A stretch of DNA of 34,463 bases from an uncultured Mycoplasmatota bacterium (GCA_948472605.1 CAOKUH010000001.1:1-34463), one strand, 5' to 3'; shown: positions 1 through 8,410, counted from the first letter of the stretch. Numbers and translations: made by a program. The notes: a model not told the origin generated them from the letters alone.

Positions 1-55
1 ATGCTCTCTTTACAATTTTTGCTTAGATATTTAGTTTCGCAAGATGTCTATTAAA
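1..55. repeat. Terminal inverted repeat, left copy
   Basis: The first 55 bases are the exact reverse complement of the last 55 bases of the window; identity stops at base 56. A length of exactly 55 with no mismatch matches a common final k-mer size of short-read metagenome assemblers, so this is probably where the assembly graph met a repeat. The sequence could encode a short peptide from base 1 that ends at 52-54, but I do not recognise it. Confidence 0.9.
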
Positions 56-62
56 AGAATTT

Positions 63-470
63 TTGATAAATAGAATTGGAAATAATTGGCAAAGCGAATA
101 CAATTATCAAGCGTATAGAGAAATTGTAAATATTTTAAACAATTATTGTGTTGATTTAGGATATGTAAGTGGTGTTAAAGGAATATCTTATTTATTAGAT
201 TTATTTTTGGGATCAAGTTATAAAGCTAATAAGACTTATTTCTTTAATGCCAAGAATAATGAATTCATTGAAGTATATTCAGCAACACATAATGGTAATC
301 CTTGTTATTTTTCTTATCATAAAATGGCTAGTGGTAGATATGAACTTCAAGAAGTTCCTGCGATATATATAGAAAGTTTAAAAAGTATATACACAGCAAA
401 ATATTTAGAAAATTTAGTATTACAAGATGCTGATGATGCTTATAAAGGCGAATCTAAGATCAAAAAGTAA
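63..470 (+). CDS. Hypothetical protein (135 aa), possibly 5'-disrupted
   Basis: I do not recognise this protein. The frame is open from base 27 after a stop at 24-26. The first usable start is TTG at 63, with no convincing ribosome binding site, so the true start may have been lost at the repeat-bounded edge. The protein is soluble, with no signal peptide or membrane segment, and is rich in Tyr and Asn (early residues NNWQSEYNYQAYREIV). It ends in a Lys-rich tail. An intrinsic terminator follows directly at 481-504, so it is transcribed separately from ftsK. Its position beside the terminal repeat makes truncation or replacement of the N-terminus plausible. Confidence 0.5.
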   Translation: MINRIGNNWQSEYNYQAYREIVNILNNYCVDLGYVSGVKGISYLLDLFLGSSYKANKTYFFNAKNNEFIEVYSATHNGNPCYFSYHKMASGRYELQEVPAIYIESLKSIYTAKYLENLVLQDADDAYKGESKIKK

Positions 471-480
471 AAGCTAAAAT

Positions 481-504
481 GTGTCAAAAAGGGCACTTTT
501 TTTT
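481..504 (+). terminator. Intrinsic terminator after the 63-470 gene
   Basis: GTGTC (481-485) pairs with GGCAC (492-496), with one G-U pair, around a six-base loop. Eight T follow at 497-504. The T-run overlaps the -35 box of the next promoter. Confidence 0.7.
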
Positions 505-531
505 GCAAATAAATGTTCTTCTTGTTATAAT
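503..531 (+). promoter_or_regulatory. Promoter of ftsK/spoIIIE
   Basis: The -35 is TTGCAA (503-508), the spacer is 17 nt and the -10 is TATAAT (526-531), with TG at 523-524 giving an extended -10. The predicted transcription start near 538 leaves only about ten bases of leader before ATG 548. This argues against the in-frame ATG at 479, which lies upstream of the promoter. Confidence 0.7.
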
Positions 532-547
532 TATTATGGTGATAGTA

Positions 548-2788
548 ATGGCAAAAAAGAAAAAATCTAAAGAAGATAATACTAATAAATTTGAATATAG
601 TGTTGAACTAACTGGCTTAATATTAATATTAATTGGTTTAATTGGTTTTGGCTTTGGTCCAGTTGGAGCAATATTAAAAGAGTTTGCCATGTTTTTACTA
701 GGAGAAGTATGGTATTGTGTTTTAATATTAGTTTTAGTATTAGGGTGTCACATGCTGATAAAACGAAAGCTTCCTAAATTTTTATCTGCTAAATTAATTG
801 GTGTTTATATACTTATTGCGGTATTTTTAATATTGCTTCACATGACATTTGTAAAAACTGTTGATGCTCCAACCAACATTTTTAGTGCTACATTTGATAA
901 TTTTATGGCAAGAGTAGGGTCTATAAATAAGGCCGATATCTTAACATCAACGGGGCAAACAACTTATGTTATTGGAGGAGGAATTATAGGAGCAGCTTTA
1001 TCTTTTGTAGTTTCTGCTTTATTTGGAATTACTGGAACTTATATAGTAATTACTATACTTGCTATTTTTGGACTTATAATGTCATGTAATTTAAATATTG
1101 GTAATATGTTTGGCAAAATATTTAAAAAGCGTGAAAAAACTAAAAATGAAAACAATGATGATAAAAATGATATAGTTCCAATTACTGGAGTTCCAACTGA
1201 TGAAAAAGATGATAAGATTGTTATTACTAGTGTTGAGGAGTTAAAAAATTATAATATGGAATCTAAAGAAGAACCAAAAATGCTTGAACATAATGAATCA
1301 ATAGAAACGCCAACTAATAATGTTGTAAATAATAGTTATAAATTGCCACCACTTACGCTATTAGATAATCCATCAAAAAATAAAAAAGTAAATAGTACTG
1401 AAGATATAAGGAGAAATAAAGAAGCCTTAGAAAGAGTTTTAAACGATTTTCAAATAGCAGGTAAGGTTGTAGAAATTCATGTAGGACCAGCTGTAACTCA
1501 ATATGAAGTAGTAGTACCAACTGGAACAAAATTAAGTCGGGTAAGTAGTATTAATAAAGAAATGGCTTTAGCTTTGGCCGCCAAAGATGTTAGAATAGAA
1601 GCTCCAATTCCTGGTAAAAGTACTATTGGTATTGAAATACCTAATAAAGAAGTTAGTCCTGTTAAAATAAAAGAAGTAATAGGGGATGCTGATCCAGAAA
1701 AAATCAAAAAAGGTTTATTAGTTACTTTAGGAAAAGATATAGCTGGTCGTACTATCAATGCTGACTTATCAAAAATGCCCCACCTATTAGTTGCAGGATC
1801 AACTGGTAGTGGTAAATCTGTTTGTATAAATAGTATTATAATTTCTCTACTTATGCATTATCGTCCTGATGAAGTAAAATTAGTTTTAGTAGACCCTAAA
1901 CAAGTTGAACTATCAAACTATAATGGTGTTCCTCATTTATTAGCGCCAGTTGTAACAGATCCTAAAAAAGCTTCATTAGTTTTACAAAAAGTAGTAGTAG
2001 AAATGGACAAACGTTATCGTGTTTTAGCAGAAAAAGGAGTAAAGAACATCGGCGATTATAATAAAAAAATTGAAGAAGAAAATAAAAAAAATCCTGACCA
2101 TCCTTCACCTAAAATGAACTATTTAGTCGTTATTGTTGATGAAATGGCAGACTTAATGATAGTTGCTAAAAAAGAAGTAGAAGATTCAATCATGCGAATC
2201 ACTCAACTTGCAAGAGCAGCAGGAATTCATTTAATAGTGGCGACCCAAAGACCATCTACCGATATAATTACAGGAGTTATTAAAACTAACATTCCTTCTC
2301 GTATTGCCTTTTCTGTTGCAAGTTATATAGATTCTCGAACAATTTTAGATGCACCTGGAGCGGAGAAGCTACTTGGAAAAGGAGATATGCTCTATTTACC
2401 AATGGGCGATCCATTCCCAACTCGTATTCAAGGATGTTATATTTCAGATGATGAAATAAATAAAATTATTAAATTCGTCAGTACCCAACAAGAACCTAAT
2501 TATGACGAATCTTTAAATATTGGTCCTTCTCATAGTAATAGTTCAGTTGATGCAGCACCTATAAATGATGATATTGATGACCCAATATATGATGAAGTAG
2601 TGAAATTTGCTATAGAAACTGGCAAAGTAAGTGCCTCATTACTTCAAAGAAGATTTCGTCTTGGCTATAATAGAGCAGCAAGAATTGTTGATTTATTAGA
2701 AGAAAGAGGAATAATAGGACCACAAAATGGTTCTAAACCACGAGAAGTTTTAGTTAAGTTAAAAGAGGAAAATACAACAGAAGAGTAG
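548..2788 (+). CDS. ftsK: DNA translocase FtsK/SpoIIIE
   Basis: This is a hexameric membrane-anchored ATPase that pumps chromosomal DNA through the closing septum. The frame opens at 479, but I place the start at ATG 548 (protein begins MAKKKKSKED), because the promoter lies between the two sites and a GGTGA precedes 548. That gives 746 aa. The order is: four hydrophobic N-terminal segments within about residues 20-190; a charged Asn-rich linker; the alpha/beta RecA-like motor with Walker A AGSTGSGKS (about 416-424) and Walker B LVVIVDEMADLM; then a C-terminal winged-helix gamma domain (…LLQRRFRLGYNRAARIVDLL split around the turn) that reads KOPS-like DNA sites. A spore germination operon in the same window makes a SpoIIIE role possible, but sequence alone cannot separate FtsK from SpoIIIE. 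The ribosome binding site of the next gene overlaps its stop codon, which suggests coupling. Confidence 0.95.
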   Translation: MAKKKKSKEDNTNKFEYSVELTGLILILIGLIGFGFGPVGAILKEFAMFLLGEVWYCVLILVLVLGCHMLIKRKLPKFLSAKLIGVYILIAVFLILLHMTFVKTVDAPTNIFSATFDNFMARVGSINKADILTSTGQTTYVIGGGIIGAALSFVVSALFGITGTYIVITILAIFGLIMSCNLNIGNMFGKIFKKREKTKNENNDDKNDIVPITGVPTDEKDDKIVITSVEELKNYNMESKEEPKMLEHNESIETPTNNVVNNSYKLPPLTLLDNPSKNKKVNSTEDIRRNKEALERVLNDFQIAGKVVEIHVGPAVTQYEVVVPTGTKLSRVSSINKEMALALAAKDVRIEAPIPGKSTIGIEIPNKEVSPVKIKEVIGDADPEKIKKGLLVTLGKDIAGRTINADLSKMPHLLVAGSTGSGKSVCINSIIISLLMHYRPDEVKLVLVDPKQVELSNYNGVPHLLAPVVTDPKKASLVLQKVVVEMDKRYRVLAEKGVKNIGDYNKKIEEENKKNPDHPSPKMNYLVVIVDEMADLMIVAKKEVEDSIMRITQLARAAGIHLIVATQRPSTDIITGVIKTNIPSRIAFSVASYIDSRTILDAPGAEKLLGKGDMLYLPMGDPFPTRIQGCYISDDEINKIIKFVSTQQEPNYDESLNIGPSHSNSSVDAAPINDDIDDPIYDEVVKFAIETGKVSASLLQRRFRLGYNRAARIVDLLEERGIIGPQNGSKPREVLVKLKEENTTEE

Positions 2789-2798
2789 GGAGGTGTTA

Positions 2799-3899
2799 AT
2801 GTTGTTAAGTAAATATGCTTGTCAAAATGAAGAGGCTATGCGTTTTAAAGAAGAAAAAGAAGATAAATATCGTACACCATTCTTTCGTGATATTGATAGA
2901 ATTATTTATTCTCTAAGTTATACAAGATATGCTGATAAAACTCAAGTATTTAGTTTTAATGAAAATGACCATATAACAAAGCGAATGGTTCATGTGCAAC
3001 TAGTTAGTAAAATAGCAAGAACTATTGGTAGAAATTTAGGGTTAAATGAAGATTTAATCGAAGCAGCGTCTCTTGGCCATGATCTTGGCCATGTTCCATT
3101 TGGACATGTAGGAGAAAGAATTTTAAATAAAATAAGCTTAGAAAATAATGAAGGATATTTTAATCATAATATTGAAAGCGTAAGAGTTTTAATGAATTTA
3201 GAGCAAAAAGGAGAAGGAAGAAATATTACCATCCAAGTTTTAGATGCTATTATGTGCCATAATGGTGAACTTCCTTTAAATGAATATTATCCTACTTCTA
3301 AAACTAAGGATGTATTTTTAAAAGAATATGAATTATCTTACAAAGAGGAAAGTGCAATTAAAAACTTAAAACCTATGACATTAGAAGGTTGTGTTGTAAG
3401 AGTAAGTGATATTATTGCATATATTGGAAAAGATATCGAAGATGCTATTAGACTAGGAATAATAAAAAAAGCGGATATTCCTAAAAATATTACAAATGTT
3501 TTAGGAGTTGATAATCGTAGTATAATTAATACAATAGTTAGTGATATTATTGAAAATAGTAAAAATAAGCCATATATTAAAATGAGTGAAAATATATATG
3601 AAGCACTTATAACCTTAAAAGAATTTAATACCAAAAACATTTATGCTATAGCAAACACAAAAGAACAAATTAATGAATATGAAAAAATGTTTAGAAGTTT
3701 ATTTAATAAATACAAAAAAGATATTCAAAAAAACAATCTTAATTCGGAAATATGGAATGTTTTCTTATATGATATGAATGAAGATTATTTAAAAAATACG
3801 ACAATAAATCGCAAAGTGATTGATTTTATAGCAGGAATGACTGATGATTATATGAGAAATTGTTATATTAATTTAAATAAGGAGGAAAAAAATGTCTGA
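2799..3899 (+). CDS. HD-domain dNTP triphosphohydrolase (dGTPase-like)
   Basis: This is a probable deoxynucleoside triphosphate hydrolase that releases tripolyphosphate. The start is ATG 2799, five bases after GGGAGG (2788-2793); a GTG at 2793 lies inside that ribosome binding site and is less likely. The 366-residue protein has the family's N-terminal block (ADKTQVF, about 45-51), then H65, the H94-D95 pair in LGHDLGHVPFGH, and a later Asp in VRVSDIIAYIGKD. Together these form the metal-binding HD site. The length is typical of the short Bacilli/Clostridia members. It sits between ftsK and a DUF1653 gene with overlapping signals, so the three are probably one operon. Whether it prefers dGTP or other dNTPs cannot be read from the sequence. 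Confidence 0.85.
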   Translation: MLLSKYACQNEEAMRFKEEKEDKYRTPFFRDIDRIIYSLSYTRYADKTQVFSFNENDHITKRMVHVQLVSKIARTIGRNLGLNEDLIEAASLGHDLGHVPFGHVGERILNKISLENNEGYFNHNIESVRVLMNLEQKGEGRNITIQVLDAIMCHNGELPLNEYYPTSKTKDVFLKEYELSYKEESAIKNLKPMTLEGCVVRVSDIIAYIGKDIEDAIRLGIIKKADIPKNITNVLGVDNRSIINTIVSDIIENSKNKPYIKMSENIYEALITLKEFNTKNIYAIANTKEQINEYEKMFRSLFNKYKKDIQKNNLNSEIWNVFLYDMNEDYLKNTTINRKVIDFIAGMTDDYMRNCYINLNKEEKNV

Positions 3900-4128
3900 A
3901 TTAAAAATTAAAGGAATTTACAAACATTATAAAGGAGACTTATATCTAGTTGAAGATATAATTTATCATAGCGAAACAAGTGAGAAAATGATTGCTTATC
4001 GAGCTTTATATGGAGATAATAGACTATGGTGTAGACCATACGACTTGTTTTTTGATGAAGTAAATAAGAATGGTCAAAAATATAGATTTGAATTACAAGA
4101 TATAAAAAGTTTACGAGAAGAAGAATAA
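3892..4128 (+). CDS. DUF1653 family small protein
   Basis: This 78-residue protein matches the DUF1653 pattern: a start like YKHYKGDLYLVEDI, then HSETSEKMIAYRALYGD, then LWCRPYDLFFDEV. The fold is a small beta-rich domain and the family's biochemical function is not known. The start ATG 3892 lies inside the end of the dGTPase-like gene (overlap of eight bases) and follows a strong AAGGAGG, so translation is coupled. It is the last gene of the ftsK operon; a terminator follows at 4138-4162. Confidence 0.85.
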   Translation: MSELKIKGIYKHYKGDLYLVEDIIYHSETSEKMIAYRALYGDNRLWCRPYDLFFDEVNKNGQKYRFELQDIKSLREEE

Positions 4129-4137
4129 AGAAATTAT

Positions 4138-4162
4138 AAAAAGTACTTAAAAGTATTTTTTT
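4138..4162 (+). terminator. Intrinsic terminator after DUF1653
   Basis: AAAAAGTACTT pairs with AAGTATTTTTT (one G-U pair), with the T-run contained in and following the 3' arm. Confidence 0.65.
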
Positions 4163-4176
4163 AATTTTTATAGAAA

Positions 4177-4205
4177 TTGACAACATATAAATTTAGTTAT
4201 AAAAT
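4177..4205 (+). promoter_or_regulatory. Promoter of the 4232-6961 gene pair
   Basis: Consensus -35 TTGACA (4177-4182), 17-nt spacer, -10 TAAAAT (4200-4205). It lies directly downstream of the preceding terminator. Confidence 0.75.
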
Positions 4206-4231
4206 AACACATGCTAAAGAAGGAGATTATG

Positions 4232-5188
4232 ATGAAATTATTAAATGAACAAGAATTTATGACTAACGAAACATTAAAAGAAATATTTTCAAGTAAAAGT
4301 AATGATAGTCAAAAAAGAAATAATGTATATGATTTACTTTTGAAAAATAGAATACTTTATAATAAAGAGTTAGAAAGGCAAAAAAATAAACGTCAAAATA
4401 TAAAGTTAGATACTTCTAAAATTGTTATAAAAAGTAATAATAATGATAATAATACTCAAGAGCAAGAGATAATAGATGTATCGTATTATTTAAATCAGTT
4501 AGAAGCTTCTTCGGATTTTGATAATTTAGGAACAATTCTGCCTCATCGCAATAATGTAATGTATTATAATATTATTAATACAATAATAGTTTATTATTTA
4601 AAAGAATGTAATGAATATGAAGAAATTTTGGCTAATGAGAACTTAAGTTTAGAAGAAAAAGATTGTTTTAAAAAAGAAATACAAATATATCGCCATAAAA
4701 TTAATAAAATAATTAATTATCGTGATAGTAAAGATTTAAAGGTGAATGATATTAGAATAATTAATAATTTAATTTATCTTCCGACTATTTTGGGTAACTA
4801 TTACATATTAAATGATATAAAAAGTATTGACTATGAATATTATGCATCTTTTTTAGAACTTTTAAATTCAATTATTGATGGAACTTTTAAAAATGTAAAA
4901 TCTATTATAAACACGTATAATAAAAATAATTATATATGTGAAGTAAAGGATTTTAAAACTAGAGTTTTTTTCAGCAAAATTAATTTTAATACATATTTGA
5001 TTTTAGGATGTATGGTTAAAAAAGTAGATACGAATTCTTATTATAATAGCTATTTAGAAAATAGAAGCATAAGATTAGCGCAATTTTTAGCTCAAGAACA
5101 GGTTTTAACGGATACATATTTAGAAGCACAAAATGAAATAACTAAAGAGTTAATTTATAAACTAGAAGTCGAAAGTAGGAAAAGATAA
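4232..5188 (+). CDS. Unrecognised cytosolic protein (318 aa)
   Basis: I do not recognise this family. The frame opens at 4211, but AAGGAG (4220-4225) sits six bases before ATG 4232, which I take as the start (MKLLNEQEFM). No signal peptide or membrane segment is visible. The first 80 residues are charged and low in complexity, with an Asn/Asp run (about 70-78). The middle is helical. The segment starting FKTRVFFSKINFNTYLILGC, followed by MVKKVD, has the beta-hairpin look of RelE/HigB-type proteins, but the resemblance is weak and I would not annotate a toxin from it. The next gene starts immediately after its stop codon, so the two are co-transcribed. Confidence 0.75.
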   Translation: MKLLNEQEFMTNETLKEIFSSKSNDSQKRNNVYDLLLKNRILYNKELERQKNKRQNIKLDTSKIVIKSNNNDNNTQEQEIIDVSYYLNQLEASSDFDNLGTILPHRNNVMYYNIINTIIVYYLKECNEYEEILANENLSLEEKDCFKKEIQIYRHKINKIINYRDSKDLKVNDIRIINNLIYLPTILGNYYILNDIKSIDYEYYASFLELLNSIIDGTFKNVKSIINTYNKNNYICEVKDFKTRVFFSKINFNTYLILGCMVKKVDTNSYYNSYLENRSIRLAQFLAQEQVLTDTYLEAQNEITKELIYKLEVESRKR

Positions 5189-6961
5189 ATGACTAAAGTT
5201 ACAGATATAATAGATATTCATTTAAAAAGTATTTTAGTAAATGATAAAACTTTTTTGAAAAAGGAAATATTAGATTTTTTGAATAAAAAAGAAACAAGTT
5301 TTGATGAATTATTATTAATTTTATTTAGTTTAGAATATGATGATATAGAGATTGTTAAAGAAAAATTAAAAATAGTTGAGGAATATGAAGAACTAAAATT
5401 AGATTATGAAAAAAAATTGGATTATATTGATAAATGTTTTAATGTGATAGATTTGCGCTATAAAGATATCGAGGATTTTAATGAAGCTTATTTAAGCGAT
5501 AAAGATAAAAAATATTTAAAACCTTTAATTAATGGCACTATAAATGCGGCGAGTCGTAGCTTTAAAAGAGAATATGGTTTTAAATGTGATTTTAAAGAAA
5601 TATTAACTTTATTTGGTGTTTACCAAAAATATAAAAAAGATTTTTATTATAACTTAATAGCAATTTTAAATTATTATGAATATTTAAATGCTAGAATAAG
5701 TGAACTAAAATTAAACAAAAAAAGTTTTTTAAAAAACAACAAAATTACTCCTGAAATACTTGATAAAGTTTTTAAAAAAATTGAAGAGATAGAAAATTAC
5801 TCTCAAGAACAATCAAGAAATAAAGAACAATGTAAATTGCGAGAAGATTTAATAAAACTGAAAAATTATTTTACTGATTGTAAAGATAATAGCTATTTAG
5901 AACTTCCTAAAGAGTATATTGATAAATTACCTTTAGAGATACTTAAGGAAATATGTGAATGTGTCAATGCTCATAATTATGATTTGTATATGAAATTAAT
6001 AGATAAAAATGTTTCAAAAATAGAAGCTATTTTACTTAAATATGATCTGCTTAATAAATTTAGTAAAGAAGAATTAAAAGAATTAGAAACAATTGATGCT
6101 AATAAAATAGAAAGCATTTTAAATATTTTTGATGGTGTCTCATATAATTTTTGTTTCTCTAATCAAGATTGGCTAAATATATTTAGTAACTCAAATAAAC
6201 AAAATATAAAAACTATTTTAAAGGCTTTAAATCTTAAATATATTGATTTAGATTTTATAAATAACCATTTATATATATTTTATGAACCATATTTTCAAAT
6301 TTTTAAAAATAATTTAGATAGTTTAATAAATAATAATATTAAAGTTAATTGGTTAAATGAATTAATGTTAGTTGATAATTTAGAAAATTATATAAATTTA
6401 GTTAAACATTATACACTTGATTTAAATAATATATTTGTCTTGAAAAATATGATTAAACCATATTTTTTCGATTATTTAGATTTATTTATTGAACAAGGTT
6501 TATATGATATTTTAAAAAATGATCTTACCATTTTAAATGAAGATTTAAATGTATTAATTAAAAGATTAATTATTGCAAGGAGTATTAAAATACCTCTTTT
6601 AAATAGTGAAGGTAAAATTAATTATTTTATTAGAAATCAATTTTTTATTCCTGATAGTTTACTAGATAATTATATTTTTAATAGTACAACATTAAAAATA
6701 GATGAAACTAATTTGAATGAGCCATTTAAGTTAGAGATTTCTTTAGAAGATAATGAATTTGAAAACTTTTCAGATGGAGATTTAATTTATAATTTTAATG
6801 GCATCATTATATCTCGTTTGAAGTATTTAAGAAATAGAAAGATATTAAATGACGATGAGTATATGTTGGAATGCTTAGTGAAAAATTCGATATTAAATTT
6901 AGAACAATTTGAAGAACTTCAAATGATAACATTAGAAAAAAAATTGAAACTTCAAAAATAA
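5189..6961 (+). CDS. Unrecognised helical protein (590 aa)
   Basis: I do not recognise this family. The ATG at 5189 abuts the stop of the upstream gene; a GGAAAAG about ten bases before it is the likely ribosome binding site. The protein is soluble and rich in Lys, Leu, Asn and Ile. It is probably all-helical for the first 250 residues, with coiled-coil-like Glu/Lys stretches (for example KIVEEYEELKLDYEKKL). A long Leu/Asn/Asp-rich region follows that could be a helical-repeat solenoid. No catalytic motif is visible. The promoter of the large RNA at 6964 begins two bases after its stop codon, so the pair and the RNA are adjacent but separately transcribed. Confidence 0.75.
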   Translation: MTKVTDIIDIHLKSILVNDKTFLKKEILDFLNKKETSFDELLLILFSLEYDDIEIVKEKLKIVEEYEELKLDYEKKLDYIDKCFNVIDLRYKDIEDFNEAYLSDKDKKYLKPLINGTINAASRSFKREYGFKCDFKEILTLFGVYQKYKKDFYYNLIAILNYYEYLNARISELKLNKKSFLKNNKITPEILDKVFKKIEEIENYSQEQSRNKEQCKLREDLIKLKNYFTDCKDNSYLELPKEYIDKLPLEILKEICECVNAHNYDLYMKLIDKNVSKIEAILLKYDLLNKFSKEELKELETIDANKIESILNIFDGVSYNFCFSNQDWLNIFSNSNKQNIKTILKALNLKYIDLDFINNHLYIFYEPYFQIFKNNLDSLINNNIKVNWLNELMLVDNLENYINLVKHYTLDLNNIFVLKNMIKPYFFDYLDLFIEQGLYDILKNDLTILNEDLNVLIKRLIIARSIKIPLLNSEGKINYFIRNQFFIPDSLLDNYIFNSTTLKIDETNLNEPFKLEISLEDNEFENFSDGDLIYNFNGIIISRLKYLRNRKILNDDEYMLECLVKNSILNLEQFEELQMITLEKKLKLQK

Positions 6962-6963
6962 TA

Positions 6964-6992
6964 TTGATTATTAGTAAAAGACATGATAGTAT
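6964..6992 (+). promoter_or_regulatory. Promoter of the large structured RNA
   Basis: -35 TTGATT (6964-6969), 17-nt spacer, -10 TAGTAT (6987-6992) with TG at 6984-6985 (extended -10). The predicted start at about 6999-7001 coincides with the first base of the RNA's closing helix. Confidence 0.7.
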
Positions 6993-7000
6993 TAAAACAC

Positions 7001-7624
7001 TTTTATTGTTCTTTGATAATTAGATAACTAAACCATATGAAAGACAAAGGAAGCAACTTTGTATGGGTTTTTTCTTGGTCTTATTACTTTAAAAAGCGAT
7101 TTTTAAAGGGATTGAGTTAGAAAATTTTGCAAATTATTTTCTTGGAGTTACAAAGTAATGAAAAAGAAAAAAGCAGTTTTATATTTTGGGCTTATAAGGT
7201 ACAGGACTAATCGTGATCATCATAAACTTTTTTGGTAGAAAACAAAAAGATTAACTTTTTTTCTTAATAGCTTCGCAACTATAGAGAGAAAAAGAAGGCG
7301 AAATAAGTCATCTGCAGTTGAAACGTAGTGATACGTTATAAGATTAGAAACTGGTTAAAGTAGCATAAATCTGCATAGAAGGGTTCGATTCCCTTAGAGA
7401 AGGTTAAAAAAATCCTAAAGCGTGTGAAATTTGGAAGTGCAAGTCTTCTTTAGTACAAAATGGTAAATGAAGAATAAGAGTCGCTCTCTTATGAGGGCAT
7501 TTACTAACTAGTGACTGAAATGAAAAATAAGTTTGAGTATAAAATGAATGAGAAAATCATTAGTTATCTAATTTTTAAAGAACAATAAAATGAAAATTTT
7601 GCTGATATTGGTAAGATTTTTTTT
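7001..7624 (+). ncRNA. Large structured non-coding RNA, class unassigned
   Basis: There is no plausible gene here, but the region is highly structured. Bases 7001-7031 pair with 7560-7590 as a 31-bp helix with one G-U pair and one U-U mismatch, closing about 528 nt. Inside I can draw these hairpins: 7032-7070 (internal bulge); 7133-7140 with 7152-7159; 7255-7294 (about 14 bp); AACGTA-GTGA-TACGTT at 7322-7337, a GNRA tetraloop, enclosed by CAGTT/AACTG; 7379-7395, which copies a tRNA T-arm (5-bp stem, TTCGATT loop); 7445-7472; and GCTCTC/GAGGGC at 7483-7498. A promoter precedes it and an intrinsic terminator follows. The size and design recall the large ornate RNAs (ROOL about 580 nt, OLE, GOLLD), but I claim no sequence match. 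It is not RNase P RNA or tmRNA by their conserved motifs. Confidence 0.75.
7593..7624 (+). terminator. Intrinsic terminator of the large RNA
   Basis: AAAATTTTGC (7593-7602) pairs with GTAAGATTTT (7611-7620), with two G-U pairs, followed by four more T. It begins two bases after the closing helix ends. Confidence 0.65.
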
Positions 7625-7625
7625 C

Positions 7626-7653
7626 TTGACTTGACAAAAAAACTATATATAAT
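7626..7653 (+). promoter_or_regulatory. Promoter of the lipoprotein gene
   Basis: TTGACT (7626-7631), 16-nt spacer, TATAAT (7648-7653). A second TTGACA at 7631-7636 overlaps but is too close to the -10. Confidence 0.6.
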
Positions 7654-7682
7654 AAATGTGAAATTAGTTAAGGAAGTGTTGC

Positions 7683-8390
7683 ATGTCAAAAATAAAAGAT
7701 TGTAAAAATAGTAATAAAAGGGAAAATATGCGTTTAAAATTTGCCAAAACATGTTTAATGTTAGGGATGAGTTTTATTTTAACTGGTTGTGTAAAAGAAC
7801 CTGAAGAAATAATAGAAAAAATGAAAAATAGTTTTAAGAAACAAAATGTTGGAATTATCAAAAATGGTGATGAACTTACTTTGGTTTATGAATATTTAGG
7901 AAAATTTTATCAGTTTGATGATGGTGAATATATAGGACAGATATTTAAATCAAATAATAATAGCGAAAATATTGCTTATAATTATAATGATCATGAATTT
8001 TTATATGCTGAGCCTCAATTGTTTTTTCTTAATGATACTTATCCTAACGTAGTTTTAGATTATGAAACATTAGCTGACTTTGATGAAAATGTTTATAAAA
8101 AATATGAAGAAAGATATTTAGAAAAAGTGGAGTTTTGTAAAGATTGTGTTAATATTTATGAAATAGAAAATATGAAAACTAGTGAAGTAACAATAGTTAT
8201 AGGATATAAACTTAATGAAGCTAAAATATTTAATTATGAAACTTATATGCTAGAAGACTATACAGGGTATAATGTGAATACTATTTTATTTGGAGAAGAT
8301 TTAGAACAAAAATACTATCATTATGATGAAATTATAAATTTAATAACAGAGTATCGTGAAGATACTATGTCTTTGGAATTAAAACAATAG
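7683..8390 (+). CDS. Putative lipoprotein of unknown function
   Basis: This is a secreted, lipid-anchored protein. The start is ATG 7683, six bases after AAGGAAG (7670-7676). ATG 7728, after AAGGG, is an alternative that would give a more usual short signal peptide (MRLKFAKTCLMLGMSFIL). Both place the lipobox LTGC at Cys36 of the longer form. The mature part is acidic and Tyr-rich, with no recognised domain. It stands alone between its own promoter and the terminator at 8411. In many Bacilli the gene upstream of the rsmC-like gene is rplL; here this lipoprotein and the large RNA occupy that place. Confidence 0.8.
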   Translation: MSKIKDCKNSNKRENMRLKFAKTCLMLGMSFILTGCVKEPEEIIEKMKNSFKKQNVGIIKNGDELTLVYEYLGKFYQFDDGEYIGQIFKSNNNSENIAYNYNDHEFLYAEPQLFFLNDTYPNVVLDYETLADFDENVYKKYEERYLEKVEFCKDCVNIYEIENMKTSEVTIVIGYKLNEAKIFNYETYMLEDYTGYNVNTILFGEDLEQKYYHYDEIINLITEYREDTMSLELKQ

Positions 8391-8410
8391 CGCATTACAC
8401 ATTTAAGATA

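Noticed and set aside
479..547. N-terminal extension of FtsK from ATG 479
   Set aside because: It lies across a terminator and upstream of an extended -10 promoter. The encoded residues are not FtsK-like.
4900..5100. RelE-type toxin domain in the 4232-5188 protein
   Set aside because: There is only a short beta-hairpin-like resemblance, in a protein three times the normal toxin length, and no antitoxin-like neighbour.
7030..7076. Early intrinsic terminator (hairpin followed by six T)
   Set aside because: The stem has a large internal bulge and lies within the RNA just after its closing helix, so it is more likely part of the fold.
7340..7410. Possible tRNA gene around the TTCGATT loop
   Set aside because: Only the T-arm is present. 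No 7-bp acceptor stem, D-arm or 5-bp anticodon stem can be built at the proper distances.
7001..7590. MITE with 31-bp terminal inverted repeats
   Set aside because: The arms look transposon-like, but no target-site duplication flanks them, and the promoter and terminator positions match an RNA transcript exactly. It stays as a weaker alternative.
6990..7630. tmRNA or RNase P RNA
   Set aside because: No tag-peptide frame ending in an Ala-rich tail, no CCA-ended acceptor, and no GAGGAAAGTCC or ACAGAA-type RNase P motifs. The closing helix is far too long for tmRNA.
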